From Bradyrhizobium ontarionense (GTDB taxonomy: Bacteria > Pseudomonadota > Alphaproteobacteria > Rhizobiales > Xanthobacteraceae): 64,000 bases of DNA. The first letter of the stretch is position 1; each line of letters starts with the position of its first letter. Below are positions 34,873 to 42,165 of the stretch, piece after piece. A program made the position numbers and the translations under genes. The DNA is taken from contig NZ_CP088156.1 in NCBI RefSeq assembly GCF_021088345.1, positions 868,001 through 932,000 on the forward strand, written 5' to 3'. Under the pieces are notes generated by a model. The model was not told the origin of the DNA and searched no databases. It saw nothing but the letters and a program-made list of their open reading frames with translations.

Positions 34873-35469
34873 GTGGTCATCACCAGCACCATGACTGAAA
34901 GCAGCAGAGTGACCCAAGCCGATCTCGCGCGCGCAAGGTCCGAGGTCGGCTGGACCGATCACCGCACCCGGATCGCCTTCGCCCTCTACAACAGCGGCGA
35001 CTCGGCGGCGAAGGTGGCCTGCCTGATTGGTGGCGTCTCGCGCAATGCCGTCATCGGCAAGCTGCACCGCGATGCCGGCGCGCTGCCCGATCGCCAGCCT
35101 CCCGCGCGGAGCAGCACCCGTTTCGCTTCGCGGACCACGGCCGAAACCGTGATCAGACCTGCACCGAGGCTTCGCGCGCCAGAGCGTGCCAAGATCAAGG
35201 CGGATGTACCGCGGCCGATCGTGCCCGACCAGATCGTCGACCAGACCACTCCGAGCGAGCACCGCAAGACGCTGATGCAGCTGACCGATACCTGCTGCAA
35301 ATGGCCGGTCGGCAATCCCGGCGAGCCCGGCTTCTTCTTCTGCGGCACCCCGAAGCCCGATGACGGCCTCCCGTATTGCCCGGCGCACACCAGGCGAGCC
35401 ACGGCACCGGAGCGGCGCTCGCAGTGGCAGTCGCCGAACAAGAGCCACCGAGCTCTGTCCTTCAGCTGA
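34873..35469 (+). CDS. Phage-encoded GcrA-like cell-cycle regulator
   Basis: 198 residues. GcrA is the alphaproteobacterial factor that works with sigma-70 at methylated promoters. The N-terminal HTH (GWTDHRTRIAFALYNSG, then GVSRNAVIGKLHR) and the C-terminal Cys motif (CCKWPVGNPGEPGFFFCG, then PYCPAH) are both present. Starts at a GTG; an ATG at 34891 is an alternative. It lies just before the Mor-type activator, so it may bend host or phage transcription during lytic growth. Confidence 0.85.
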   Translation: MVITSTMTESSRVTQADLARARSEVGWTDHRTRIAFALYNSGDSAAKVACLIGGVSRNAVIGKLHRDAGALPDRQPPARSSTRFASRTTAETVIRPAPRLRAPERAKIKADVPRPIVPDQIVDQTTPSEHRKTLMQLTDTCCKWPVGNPGEPGFFFCGTPKPDDGLPYCPAHTRRATAPERRSQWQSPNKSHRALSFS

Positions 35470-35478
35470 GGAGCTCCC

Positions 35479-35745
35479 ATGTCCTCACGCCGCCTGCGGG
35501 TCTGCGATCACGCGCTGCTCCGCTTCGTGGAGCGGGTCGGCGGCCTCGACGTCGAGGCCCTGCGAAAGAGCCTTGAAGGCTCGTTGAATCGCTGCTGCGG
35601 CGTCGCCGCGGCGATCGGCGCCGCTGAGATGGTCATCGTTGCCGATGGCCTGAAATACATCGTCGTCAAGAACGTCGTCGTGACGGTGCTTTCGCCGGAG
35701 ATGAAGGCGAAGCGTCAGACGCGGCGGCCCGGGAAGTCCCGATGA
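35479..35745 (+). CDS. Small middle-operon phage protein
   Basis: 88 residues with GAGGAG upstream. VCDHALLRFVERVGGLDVEALR followed by ADGLKYIVVKNVVVTVL suggests a compact alpha/beta fold seen beside Mor genes in related prophages. Its end overlaps the mor ATG. Unknown function. Confidence 0.6.
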   Translation: MSSRRLRVCDHALLRFVERVGGLDVEALRKSLEGSLNRCCGVAAAIGAAEMVIVADGLKYIVVKNVVVTVLSPEMKAKRQTRRPGKSR

Positions 35746-36167
35746 AGCACCCGCTGCCAGCCGTGCTGCAGGAGATCGCCGACGTCGCGGGTGAAGCCGC
35801 GGCGCTGTCGATTGCCGCGCGGCATGGTGGCCGGCGCGTCTATTTTCCGTCGTCCGACCGCCTGCACGTCGACGGCCACGAGAACTATTGGCTGATCGCC
35901 TGCGTCGGCCTGGAGGCGGCGACGAAGATCTGCAAGCACTTCGAGGTCGACGGCCGCGGCCAGCGCATCGAGATCCCGCTGCATGTCGGCGGCACCTATC
36001 GCCAGTTCGTGCGCCAGATCGCGCAGCGCGTTCACGAGCTGGAGGATGAAGGCAAGTCTTCGACCGAGATCGCCCAGGCGCTCGGCCTGACCCAGCGCAC
36101 CGTGCATCGCCATCGCTCGCGGCATCGGGGCAGTGCCAGAGGCAACAAGCAGGGCAACCTGTTTTGA
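35742..36167 (+). CDS. Mor/C-type activator of late transcription
   Basis: 141 residues. Mor and C of Mu are dimeric activators of the middle and late promoters that bind dyad-symmetric DNA next to the promoter. The N-terminal dimer part (LPAVLQEIADVAGEAAALSIAARHGG) and the C-terminal HTH (SSTEIAQALGLTQRTVHRHR) match the family. Only one such gene is present, so it may serve both roles. The dyads at 36223 and 22860 are its likely sites; the first begins 56 bp after this gene. Confidence 0.87.
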   Translation: MKHPLPAVLQEIADVAGEAAALSIAARHGGRRVYFPSSDRLHVDGHENYWLIACVGLEAATKICKHFEVDGRGQRIEIPLHVGGTYRQFVRQIAQRVHELEDEGKSSTEIAQALGLTQRTVHRHRSRHRGSARGNKQGNLF

Positions 36168-36222
36168 CATTTGCGCCGGCTGTGCCAAAGTCACACTCAT
36201 CCGTTCATTCCTGATCCGCGCG

Positions 36223-36240
36223 CCCTGACATCTGTCAGGG
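36223..36240. promoter_or_regulatory. Dyad element, candidate late-activator site B
   Basis: CCCTGACATCTGTCAGGG, perfect 8-bp arms, in the gap between mor and the lysis genes. The core CTGACA-YC-TGTCAG-GGGT recurs at 22860. The next dyad-like stretch, CCTGAC-CTCGC-GTCAGG at 36272-36288, overlaps the ribosome site of the first lysis gene. Confidence 0.7.
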
Positions 36241-36297
36241 TCGGGAATTTCGAGCAATTACGGGATTGTCGCCTGACCTCGCGTCAGGAGCCTCCCG

Positions 36298-36459
36298 TTG
36301 CATCCCCTCGCCAAGCTCATCGTCGCCGTCCGCGCCTTCGCGATCATCGGGATCGCCGGCGCACTGCTGACCGCATGGGTTATCGGCCCGCGCGTCAATC
36401 ACACCAGGCCATTGAAGGCGCCCGCCGCGGTCGAGCAGGCCGGGAGCGTCATGCGATGA
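36298..36459 (+). CDS. Small membrane protein at the head of the lysis cassette
   Basis: 53 residues, TTG start with AGGAG seven bases upstream. LAKLIVAVRAFAIIGIAGALLTAWVIG gives one long membrane helix. Its TGA overlaps the endolysin ATG (ATGA). Size and position fit a holin-like or accessory lysis protein. Confidence 0.6.
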   Translation: MHPLAKLIVAVRAFAIIGIAGALLTAWVIGPRVNHTRPLKAPAAVEQAGSVMR

Positions 36460-37337
36460 AGACCGACTTCGCAAAGTGCATGCCGAGGATCCTCGCCTAC
36501 GAAGGCGGCTGGTCGAACCATCCGCGCGATCCCGGCGGCGTCACGCTCGAAGGCATCATCCAGCGCGTCTATGACGGATACCGTGATCGGCAGGGTAAGC
36601 CGCGCCGTCCGCTGAAGCCGGAGATGCGCAACACGGCGGAGTGGAAGCGCGAGCGCGACGAGATCTTCCGGGCTCAATACTGGAAGGCGATCCGCGGCGA
36701 TGAGCTGCCGGCCGGCATCGACCTGGTCGTGTTCGACGGCGCGGTCAACTCCGGACCCTATCAGTCGATCAAGTGGCTGCAGCGCGCGCTCGGGTTCAGC
36801 GGCGACGGCCATCTTGGCGAAACCACGCTGGCAGCCGTGCAGCACCATCCCGATCATGACAAGCTGATCGCCGATATCTGCGCGCGCCGTCTCGGCATGC
36901 TGCAGCAGCTGTCGACCTGGGACGCGTTCGGCAAGGGCTGGGCGAAGCGCGTGGCCAACGTCAAGGCTATCGGCCAGGCCTGGGCGACGGGCTCCGTTGG
37001 GCCGGCGCCGATTGCGGCGCACGAGGACCAGGGCGACGCCAAGGCCTATGCGAGCGACGTCGCGCAGCCGGCCGTCGATTCCGGCGACGCCATCAAGGGC
37101 GCGGTCGGCTCCGGCACCATCGGCGCGACGCTGAACAGCGTGAAGGAGCAGATCGAGCCGATCGCGCAGAGCGCCGACTGGATCATGCACGTCTACACCG
37201 CGATCACGGTGCTCTGCGTCGGCGCGGGCGTCGGCGCGGTGCTCTATTCGCTGTGGTCGAGCATGAAGGCCAAGAAGGCGCGCCGCGCGATCGATGGCGA
37301 CATCGTCGCAACCGTGCCCGAGGGCCAACCCGCATGA
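36456..37337 (+). CDS. Endolysin (GH108-type) with C-terminal membrane helix
   Basis: 293 residues. YEGGWSNHPRDPGGVT is the catalytic opening of glycoside hydrolase 108 lysozymes, with E16 as the expected catalytic Glu. A peptidoglycan-binding-3 domain follows (GIDLVVFDGAVNSGP). The C-terminus holds a membrane helix (VYTAITVLCVGAGVGAVLYSLW) and a basic tail, so the enzyme may be membrane-tethered until lysis. The start at 36456 is chosen because the family begins here. Confidence 0.88.
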   Translation: MKTDFAKCMPRILAYEGGWSNHPRDPGGVTLEGIIQRVYDGYRDRQGKPRRPLKPEMRNTAEWKRERDEIFRAQYWKAIRGDELPAGIDLVVFDGAVNSGPYQSIKWLQRALGFSGDGHLGETTLAAVQHHPDHDKLIADICARRLGMLQQLSTWDAFGKGWAKRVANVKAIGQAWATGSVGPAPIAAHEDQGDAKAYASDVAQPAVDSGDAIKGAVGSGTIGATLNSVKEQIEPIAQSADWIMHVYTAITVLCVGAGVGAVLYSLWSSMKAKKARRAIDGDIVATVPEGQPA

Positions 37338-37912
37338 GTTGGCTCGCACAAAAGCTGGTCGACCTGGTCGACGCCGTCAACGGCTTCACTGCCGATATCT
37401 TCTGGCAGGCAATCACCTCGACGCCGGTGCTCGTGATCATCGCCGCAGTCGCCGTCGTGAGCTTCGCGGTCGCGCATTTCCCGTTCGTCGACCGGCTCTA
37501 TCCGCCGCTCGCGGCGTTCGAGAAGGCGGCCTCGATCGTCGCCATCCTTGCCTTCGCCGCGCTGCTCTATCTGGTCGGCTACAAGGCATCCGATACACGC
37601 GCCGAGTTGAAGCGCGTCAAGAACGACCTGGTCTGGACGCAGTTTCAGCTGGGTGCACAGGAGCGCGCGGCTGAAGACGCCGAGACGCTGAAACGAGAGG
37701 CGGATGCGAGCGCGTCCGATGCGAGAGGCAAGCTCAGTGAGTATCAGGCGAAGTTCGGCGACGATCCGAACGCTGCTTTGTGTCGGCCTCGCGCTGGCGT
37801 GGTCGAGTGGGTGCACCAGCTCCAGCGTCGACCGCACGCCACTGGCGGCGCCTTCGGCGCGCGTCGTGGCGCTGCCGCGCGACTGCGAGCAACTGGCGAG
37901 GAACGTCGATGA
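37334..37912 (+). CDS. Rz-like inner-membrane spanin
   Basis: 192 residues. Two N-terminal membrane helices (around residues 30-48 and 65-85) are followed by a periplasmic coiled coil (ELKRVKNDLVWTQFQLGAQERAAEDAETLK). The ATGA start overlaps the endolysin stop. A second gene with a lipoprotein signal is nested in the +1 frame, the classic Rz/Rz1 layout used to fuse inner and outer membranes. Confidence 0.75.
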   Translation: MSWLAQKLVDLVDAVNGFTADIFWQAITSTPVLVIIAAVAVVSFAVAHFPFVDRLYPPLAAFEKAASIVAILAFAALLYLVGYKASDTRAELKRVKNDLVWTQFQLGAQERAAEDAETLKREADASASDARGKLSEYQAKFGDDPNAALCRPRAGVVEWVHQLQRRPHATGGAFGARRGAAARLRATGEERR

Positions 37913-38051
37913 TCCCACGGTCGGCGAGACCAGCGATCCCTGGCGCGCAATCGGCGAATACGCGGTCGCGCTCGGCGAGGCCAACGGCAACATCGACGCG
38001 ACCCGCGAATGCCAGCGACGGCAGCGCGAGCGTTTCGGCAAGGGGAAGTGA
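37704..38051 (+). CDS. Rz1-like outer-membrane lipoprotein spanin, embedded in Rz
   Basis: 115 residues in the +1 frame, starting inside the Rz gene (ATG at 37704 with AGAGGCGG upstream; 37719 is possible) and running 139 bp past its end. The basic N-terminus, hydrophobic stretch (LLCVGLALAWSSGC) and Cys37 form a lipoprotein signal. The length beyond the Rz stop is more than in lambda. Confidence 0.72.
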   Translation: MRARPMREASSVSIRRSSATIRTLLCVGLALAWSSGCTSSSVDRTPLAAPSARVVALPRDCEQLARNVDDPTVGETSDPWRAIGEYAVALGEANGNIDATRECQRRQRERFGKGK

Positions 38052-38054
38052 GCT

Positions 38055-38435
38055 GTGAACGTCAATCTCAGCGAGTTGGCCCCCTGGGTCGCCGTCGCCG
38101 TCTCCATCGGCTCCCTGGTCTATGCGATCCTCAACGGCCGCACGAAGAAGATCGATGAAGAGATCGCCGCGATCAATCGGGGCAACAAGGAAAGCTACGA
38201 CTCCGTCGCGATCAGGTTTGCCGGAGTGAAGGCCGAGGTCGACCAGGTCAAGGATCGGCTCACGCGCGTCGAGGCCGACATGGCGCATCTGCCGGACAAG
38301 GACGTCACGCATCGCCTCGAAATGGCGCTGGCGTCGATGCAGACGGAGATGCGCGGGCTGAACGAGAAGGTCAAGCCGATCGCCGCGATGGCCGATCGGA
38401 TTCAGGAAGCCATGCTCGAAAAGGTGATGAGCTGA
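38055..38435 (+). CDS. DUF2730-type phage protein with membrane anchor
   Basis: 126 residues, GTG start. One N-terminal helix (APWVAVAVSIGSLVYAIL) then a long coiled coil (KAEVDQVKDRLTRVEADM). DUF2730 genes sit between lysis and terminase genes in Mu-like phages. Function unknown; the topology suggests a membrane-tethered rod. Confidence 0.75.
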   Translation: MNVNLSELAPWVAVAVSIGSLVYAILNGRTKKIDEEIAAINRGNKESYDSVAIRFAGVKAEVDQVKDRLTRVEADMAHLPDKDVTHRLEMALASMQTEMRGLNEKVKPIAAMADRIQEAMLEKVMS

Positions 38436-38731
38436 TGGGGCGGGACATCATTCGGGAAGACGCGCGGCTGATCATCCTGCGCGAGCTGCACACCCAGACG
38501 AACTATGCGCTCAACGACAACCTGCTGCAGCAGACGCTGGAGCTGTTCGGCATCGCGAGGTCGCGTGATTGGGTGCGCGAGGAGCTGAACTATCTCAGCA
38601 ATGTCGGCGCGATCTCCAAGACGGCGATAGGCAGCGTCGTCGTTGCGACGCTGGAGCCGAAGGGCGTCGAGCACGTCGAGCGCCGGCTCGTGATCGAGGG
38701 CGTGAAGCGTCCGAGCCCGCCGGAGCGATGA
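38435..38731 (+). CDS. Mu gp26-like winged-helix protein
   Basis: 98 residues, TGATG overlap with the previous gene. DARLIILRELHTQTNYALNDNLLQQTLELFG and the EELNYLSNVGAI wing match the small ArsR-like protein preceding gp27 in Mu-like prophages. Confidence 0.75.
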   Translation: MGRDIIREDARLIILRELHTQTNYALNDNLLQQTLELFGIARSRDWVREELNYLSNVGAISKTAIGSVVVATLEPKGVEHVERRLVIEGVKRPSPPER

Positions 38732-38737
38732 TGCACC

Positions 38738-39355
38738 ATGGCGCATCATCCCAGGGCGCGGCGCGGACGACTGTCGGAAATCGACAAGCTTCCGGACTGG
38801 GCCGACGAAGCGAAGATATGGGCGTTCGGACAGCTCAAGGAGCGCAAGCTATCGCAGCTCGAAATCCTCGACGGCTTCAATGCGCGTTTGAAGGCCGCTT
38901 CATTGGCCGAGGACGCGGCAGCCGAGCCGCCGGAGATCTCGCGCTCGGCGTTCAACCGCACCGCGCTGAAGATCGCGCTGCTCGGACGCCGGCTCGAGGA
39001 GACGCGCGAGATCGCAGCTGTCATCGCGCCGAAGCTGAATGAGGCCGGAGACAACTCGCTGACCCTGATGGTCGCCGAGACGCTCAAGACGCTGATCGCC
39101 GAGATGCTCGGCAACGCCGGCGAGCTAGCCGCCGACGGCGACACCGCCGAGATGCTGATGCTGACCTCGCGCGCGTTGAAGCACGCCGAGGAGGCCAAGC
39201 GGATCTCGGCGGATGGCCGCCGCAAGATCGAGGCCGAGATGCAGAACAAGGCTACCAAGGCCGTCGACGCCGTCGCGAAGGCCTCCGGGCTCTCCGCCGA
39301 AACCGTCGATGCGATCAAGGCGCGAATTCTGGGAATCGAGAGCCGGGGAGCCTAA
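38738..39355 (+). CDS. Small terminase subunit (DUF3486, Mu gp27)
   Basis: 205 residues. RGRLSEIDKLPDWADEAKIWA and the SRSAFNRTALKI segment are the gp27/DUF3486 signature. The protein recognises the pac end for headful packaging. Its stop codon overlaps the stop of an opposite-strand gene at 39352, and the large subunit lies downstream of that insert. Confidence 0.87.
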   Translation: MAHHPRARRGRLSEIDKLPDWADEAKIWAFGQLKERKLSQLEILDGFNARLKAASLAEDAAAEPPEISRSAFNRTALKIALLGRRLEETREIAAVIAPKLNEAGDNSLTLMVAETLKTLIAEMLGNAGELAADGDTAEMLMLTSRALKHAEEAKRISADGRRKIEAEMQNKATKAVDAVAKASGLSAETVDAIKARILGIESRGA

Positions 39356-40050
39356 TCGTGCAGCCTGCTTACAATTTGTTCGATTTGATTGCGGCAGGCC
39401 GGAAGCAATCCGCTTGCGATCCGAATTTCGCGCGAGTTCAATTCCCACCGCATATTTGTAAGGTCTTGGTGTCTCTTAGCCATGTGAGCCAGAGTGCGCT
39501 CCTTCTTATCCTGGCTAGGCGGCGGACCGTAATGGAGATTCTGAGCCTCGACTACGCTGTCGTGGTAGGCACGCAAACATTCTGCAACGGGGTGAAGCAA
39601 GGTTGGGGGTACCTTGGTGCCAACCTTGCGTTGGATCGCAGAGGCGATGTCGGTCTCGTTGGAGGAAAGACCGAGTTCGTGCAACTTACCGGCCAGCACA
39701 TCGTGATGCTGCGGCTGGACGCCTGCCGCAAAAGCCTCCGCGATCAGCTCCATGCATACCCGGAGCCCAAGAAGCTCTTCCTCAAGGCGCTCTTGTTCTC
39801 GGCTAAGCACCTGCAACAGACTACCATCGCGTTGCGCCCTGATCTGCTCCTGGACCGAGCTATAGGCGATGTACGCGGCCCACAAAGTGACGCTGGGCGC
39901 GAGCACATTGACGATGGCCCCACCCCAATCCTTCATCTCCTGGGTGGTGTGCGAGGCCACATACGGAGCGCCGAGGGTGACCAGCACCGTCAAGCTGACA
40001 GCGAGACCGATCAGCCCAACTGCCCCGAGTCCCTGATCCCATTTCCCCAT
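39352..40050 (-). CDS. Opposite-strand two-helix membrane protein inserted between terminase genes
   Basis: 232 residues from ATG 40050. Two membrane helices (GLIGLAVSLTVLVTLG and IVNVLAPSVTLWAAYIAY) precede a long cytoplasmic helical region (REQERLEEELLGLRVCMELI). Its GC content is clearly lower than the flanking terminase genes. It lies on the minus strand while all neighbours are plus, and its stop overlaps gp27's stop, the layout of a moron expressed from its own promoter in lysogens. Function unknown; superinfection exclusion or antiphage defence fits the topology. Confidence 0.75.
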   Translation of the reverse strand: MGKWDQGLGAVGLIGLAVSLTVLVTLGAPYVASHTTQEMKDWGGAIVNVLAPSVTLWAAYIAYSSVQEQIRAQRDGSLLQVLSREQERLEEELLGLRVCMELIAEAFAAGVQPQHHDVLAGKLHELGLSSNETDIASAIQRKVGTKVPPTLLHPVAECLRAYHDSVVEAQNLHYGPPPSQDKKERTLAHMAKRHQDLTNMRWELNSREIRIASGLLPACRNQIEQIVSRLHD

Positions 40051-40132
40051 ACGAGAAGCATGGCCGAACCCGTCCAAGCTGTCGAGTCCGGCCTTAGGAA
40101 TCCGCCCTATATCTCAATGTCAGGAGACGGTC

Positions 40133-40516
40133 ATGAATGACGCAACGCCGACGGAAATACTGGAGGTCGATATCAGCTGGGAATGGGCGATCGTCGAAAT
40201 TTTCGGCCACCGCCGTCACGTGGGCAAGGCCCGCGAAGAGGAGCGCTTTGGGTCGAAGATGCTTCGGATTGACGTGCCGAAGCTGGGGCCAGGCACGGAT
40301 GAAATCAGCTGGTCGAGTCACTTCTACGGCGGCAGCTCCATCTTTTCTTACACGATCACCGATCAGGAGACGGTGATGAACTATGCGCAGCGAACCTACA
40401 CGCCCGCGCTGCCCTACCGCGATCACGGCACCTCGGACCCGGTCGACCATGGCGCAGACCGCGAGGGTGCCGAGGTCCTCGCCACGGATGACGACGAGGA
40501 TGAAGAGTACCGGTGA
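40133..40516 (+). CDS. Hypothetical protein preceding the large terminase
   Basis: 127 residues with AGGAG upstream. N-terminal mixed fold (ISWEWAIVEIFGHRRHVG), acidic C-terminus (ATDDDEDEEYR). Its stop overlaps the terminase GTG. May have come in with the adjacent membrane-protein insert. No family recognised. Confidence 0.6.
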   Translation: MNDATPTEILEVDISWEWAIVEIFGHRRHVGKAREEERFGSKMLRIDVPKLGPGTDEISWSSHFYGGSSIFSYTITDQETVMNYAQRTYTPALPYRDHGTSDPVDHGADREGAEVLATDDDEDEEYR

Positions 40517-42165
40517 CCGATCCCACTCGCCTGATTTCTGATGCCGAATGGGCCGCGACGCGGCGCGCTGGCCTGTTGGCCAGCGCGCAGCTCGCGCGCG
40601 ACGCCGGCGGCATCGAAGGCGTTCTGCTCGATTACCAGAAGGAGCTGCTCGCCTCGACGTCGCATCATGCAGTGACTCTCTGCGAGAAGTCCCGTCGTAT
40701 CGGTGCGACCTGGGGCATCGCATCGGACGCCGCGCTGACCGCCGCCGCAGTGAAATCCGCGGGCGGCATGGACGTGTTCTATATCGGCTACAACAAGGAG
40801 ATGGCGCGGGAATTCATCGACGTCTGCGCCATGTGGGCCAAGAGCTTCAGCGAGGCCGCCTCGGAAGTGCAGGAGTTCGTCTTTGACGATGGCGAGCCCG
40901 ACAGTAGCATTCAGGCGTTCCGCATCCGCTTCGCGTCCGGGTTCGAAATCATTGCGCTGCCATCGCGACCCCGGTCGCTCCGCGGCATGCAGGGCTTCGT
41001 CATCCTGGACGAAGCCGCCTTCCACGACGATCTCGACGCCATGATGAAGGCCGCGCTCGCGCTGCTGATGTGGGGCGGCAGGGTCCTCGTGATCTCAACC
41101 CATCTCGGCGTTGCCAACGCCTTCAATCGGCTGATCGAGGATGCCCGTGCCGGGCGGAAGCCGTACCACGTCGAGCGCTATACGTTCGACGACGCGCTGC
41201 GGGCCGGGTTGTATCAGCGCATCTGCCTGGTGACCGGCAAAGAGTGGTCGCCGGAGGCCGAAGCGACATGGCGCGCCGAGATCATCGCCTCATATGGCGA
41301 TGACGCTGACGAAGAGCTGTTCTGCATCCCGAGCCAGGGCGGCGGCGTCTACCTGGCGCGCGCGCTGATCGAAGCCCGCATGATCGTCGACGGCCCGGTG
41401 CTGCGGCTCTCGCGGCCGGCGGAGTTCACGTTCCAGACGAAGGAGTACCGCGAGGCCGACATCCTGGCTTGGTGCAAGAAGCAGCTTGATCCCGTCTTGA
41501 AGAAGCTCGACGGCGACCGGCAGCACGGCTTCGGCCAGGACTTCGCGCGCAACTGCGACCTGTCGGTGCTGGCGCCGATCGAGATCGGCAAGACCTTGAA
41601 GCGTACGGTGCCGTTCTGGATCGAGATGTCCAACATCCCGTTCGAACAGCAGCGTCAGGTGCTGTTCTACATGTGCGATCGGCTGCCACGCTTCATCGGC
41701 GGCAAGATGGACGCCTCCGGCAACGGTGCCTATCTCGCGGAAGTCGCCGCGCAGCGCTATGGGCCGATGCGGATCGAACAGGTCAAGATGAGCGCGGAGT
41801 GGTATCTCGAAAACTTCCCGCCGCTGAAATCGGCGTTCGAGGACGGGACCATCCTGCTGCCGATGGATGCCGACGGCGCCGATGATCTCGCGCTCGTGCA
41901 GACCATTCGCGGCATTCCGCGCGTGCCCGACATCCGCACCAAGGGTGCGGACGGAAAGAAGCGTCACGGCGACGTCGCGATCGCGCTCGTGCTCGCCTAT
42001 GCGCAAACGCGCGCGCAGCTGGTCGAGTTCGGCTACCGCTCGCCGAACAGCCGCGACGCGAACAATCCCGCTAAAGGCGGGCCGTCGCATGATGACGACG
42101 AAGATCGCGACCAGAGCCGGTGGTGGCGTCCGCCGCTCGGCGCCCGCATTCGTGGAGGACTTTGA
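40513..42165 (+). CDS. Large terminase subunit (Mu gp28)
   Basis: 550 residues, GTG start overlapping the previous stop. ATPase motifs: EKSRRIGATWG (58-68) as the deviant Walker A and FVILDEAAF (162-170) as Walker B with catalytic Glu. A nuclease domain follows, with acid GQDFARNCDLSVL. It pumps DNA into proheads. Confidence 0.92.
   Translation: MTDPTRLISDAEWAATRRAGLLASAQLARDAGGIEGVLLDYQKELLASTSHHAVTLCEKSRRIGATWGIASDAALTAAAVKSAGGMDVFYIGYNKEMAREFIDVCAMWAKSFSEAASEVQEFVFDDGEPDSSIQAFRIRFASGFEIIALPSRPRSLRGMQGFVILDEAAFHDDLDAMMKAALALLMWGGRVLVISTHLGVANAFNRLIEDARAGRKPYHVERYTFDDALRAGLYQRICLVTGKEWSPEAEATWRAEIIASYGDDADEELFCIPSQGGGVYLARALIEARMIVDGPVLRLSRPAEFTFQTKEYREADILAWCKKQLDPVLKKLDGDRQHGFGQDFARNCDLSVLAPIEIGKTLKRTVPFWIEMSNIPFEQQRQVLFYMCDRLPRFIGGKMDASGNGAYLAEVAAQRYGPMRIEQVKMSAEWYLENFPPLKSAFEDGTILLPMDADGADDLALVQTIRGIPRVPDIRTKGADGKKRHGDVAIALVLAYAQTRAQLVEFGYRSPNSRDANNPAKGGPSHDDDEDRDQSRWWRPPLGARIRGGL

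Noticed and set aside
39358..40140. Plus-strand frame overlapping the opposite-strand membrane protein
   Set aside because: The minus frame has two proper membrane helices and a good ATG; the plus frame has no recognisable fold. Both cannot easily be real.
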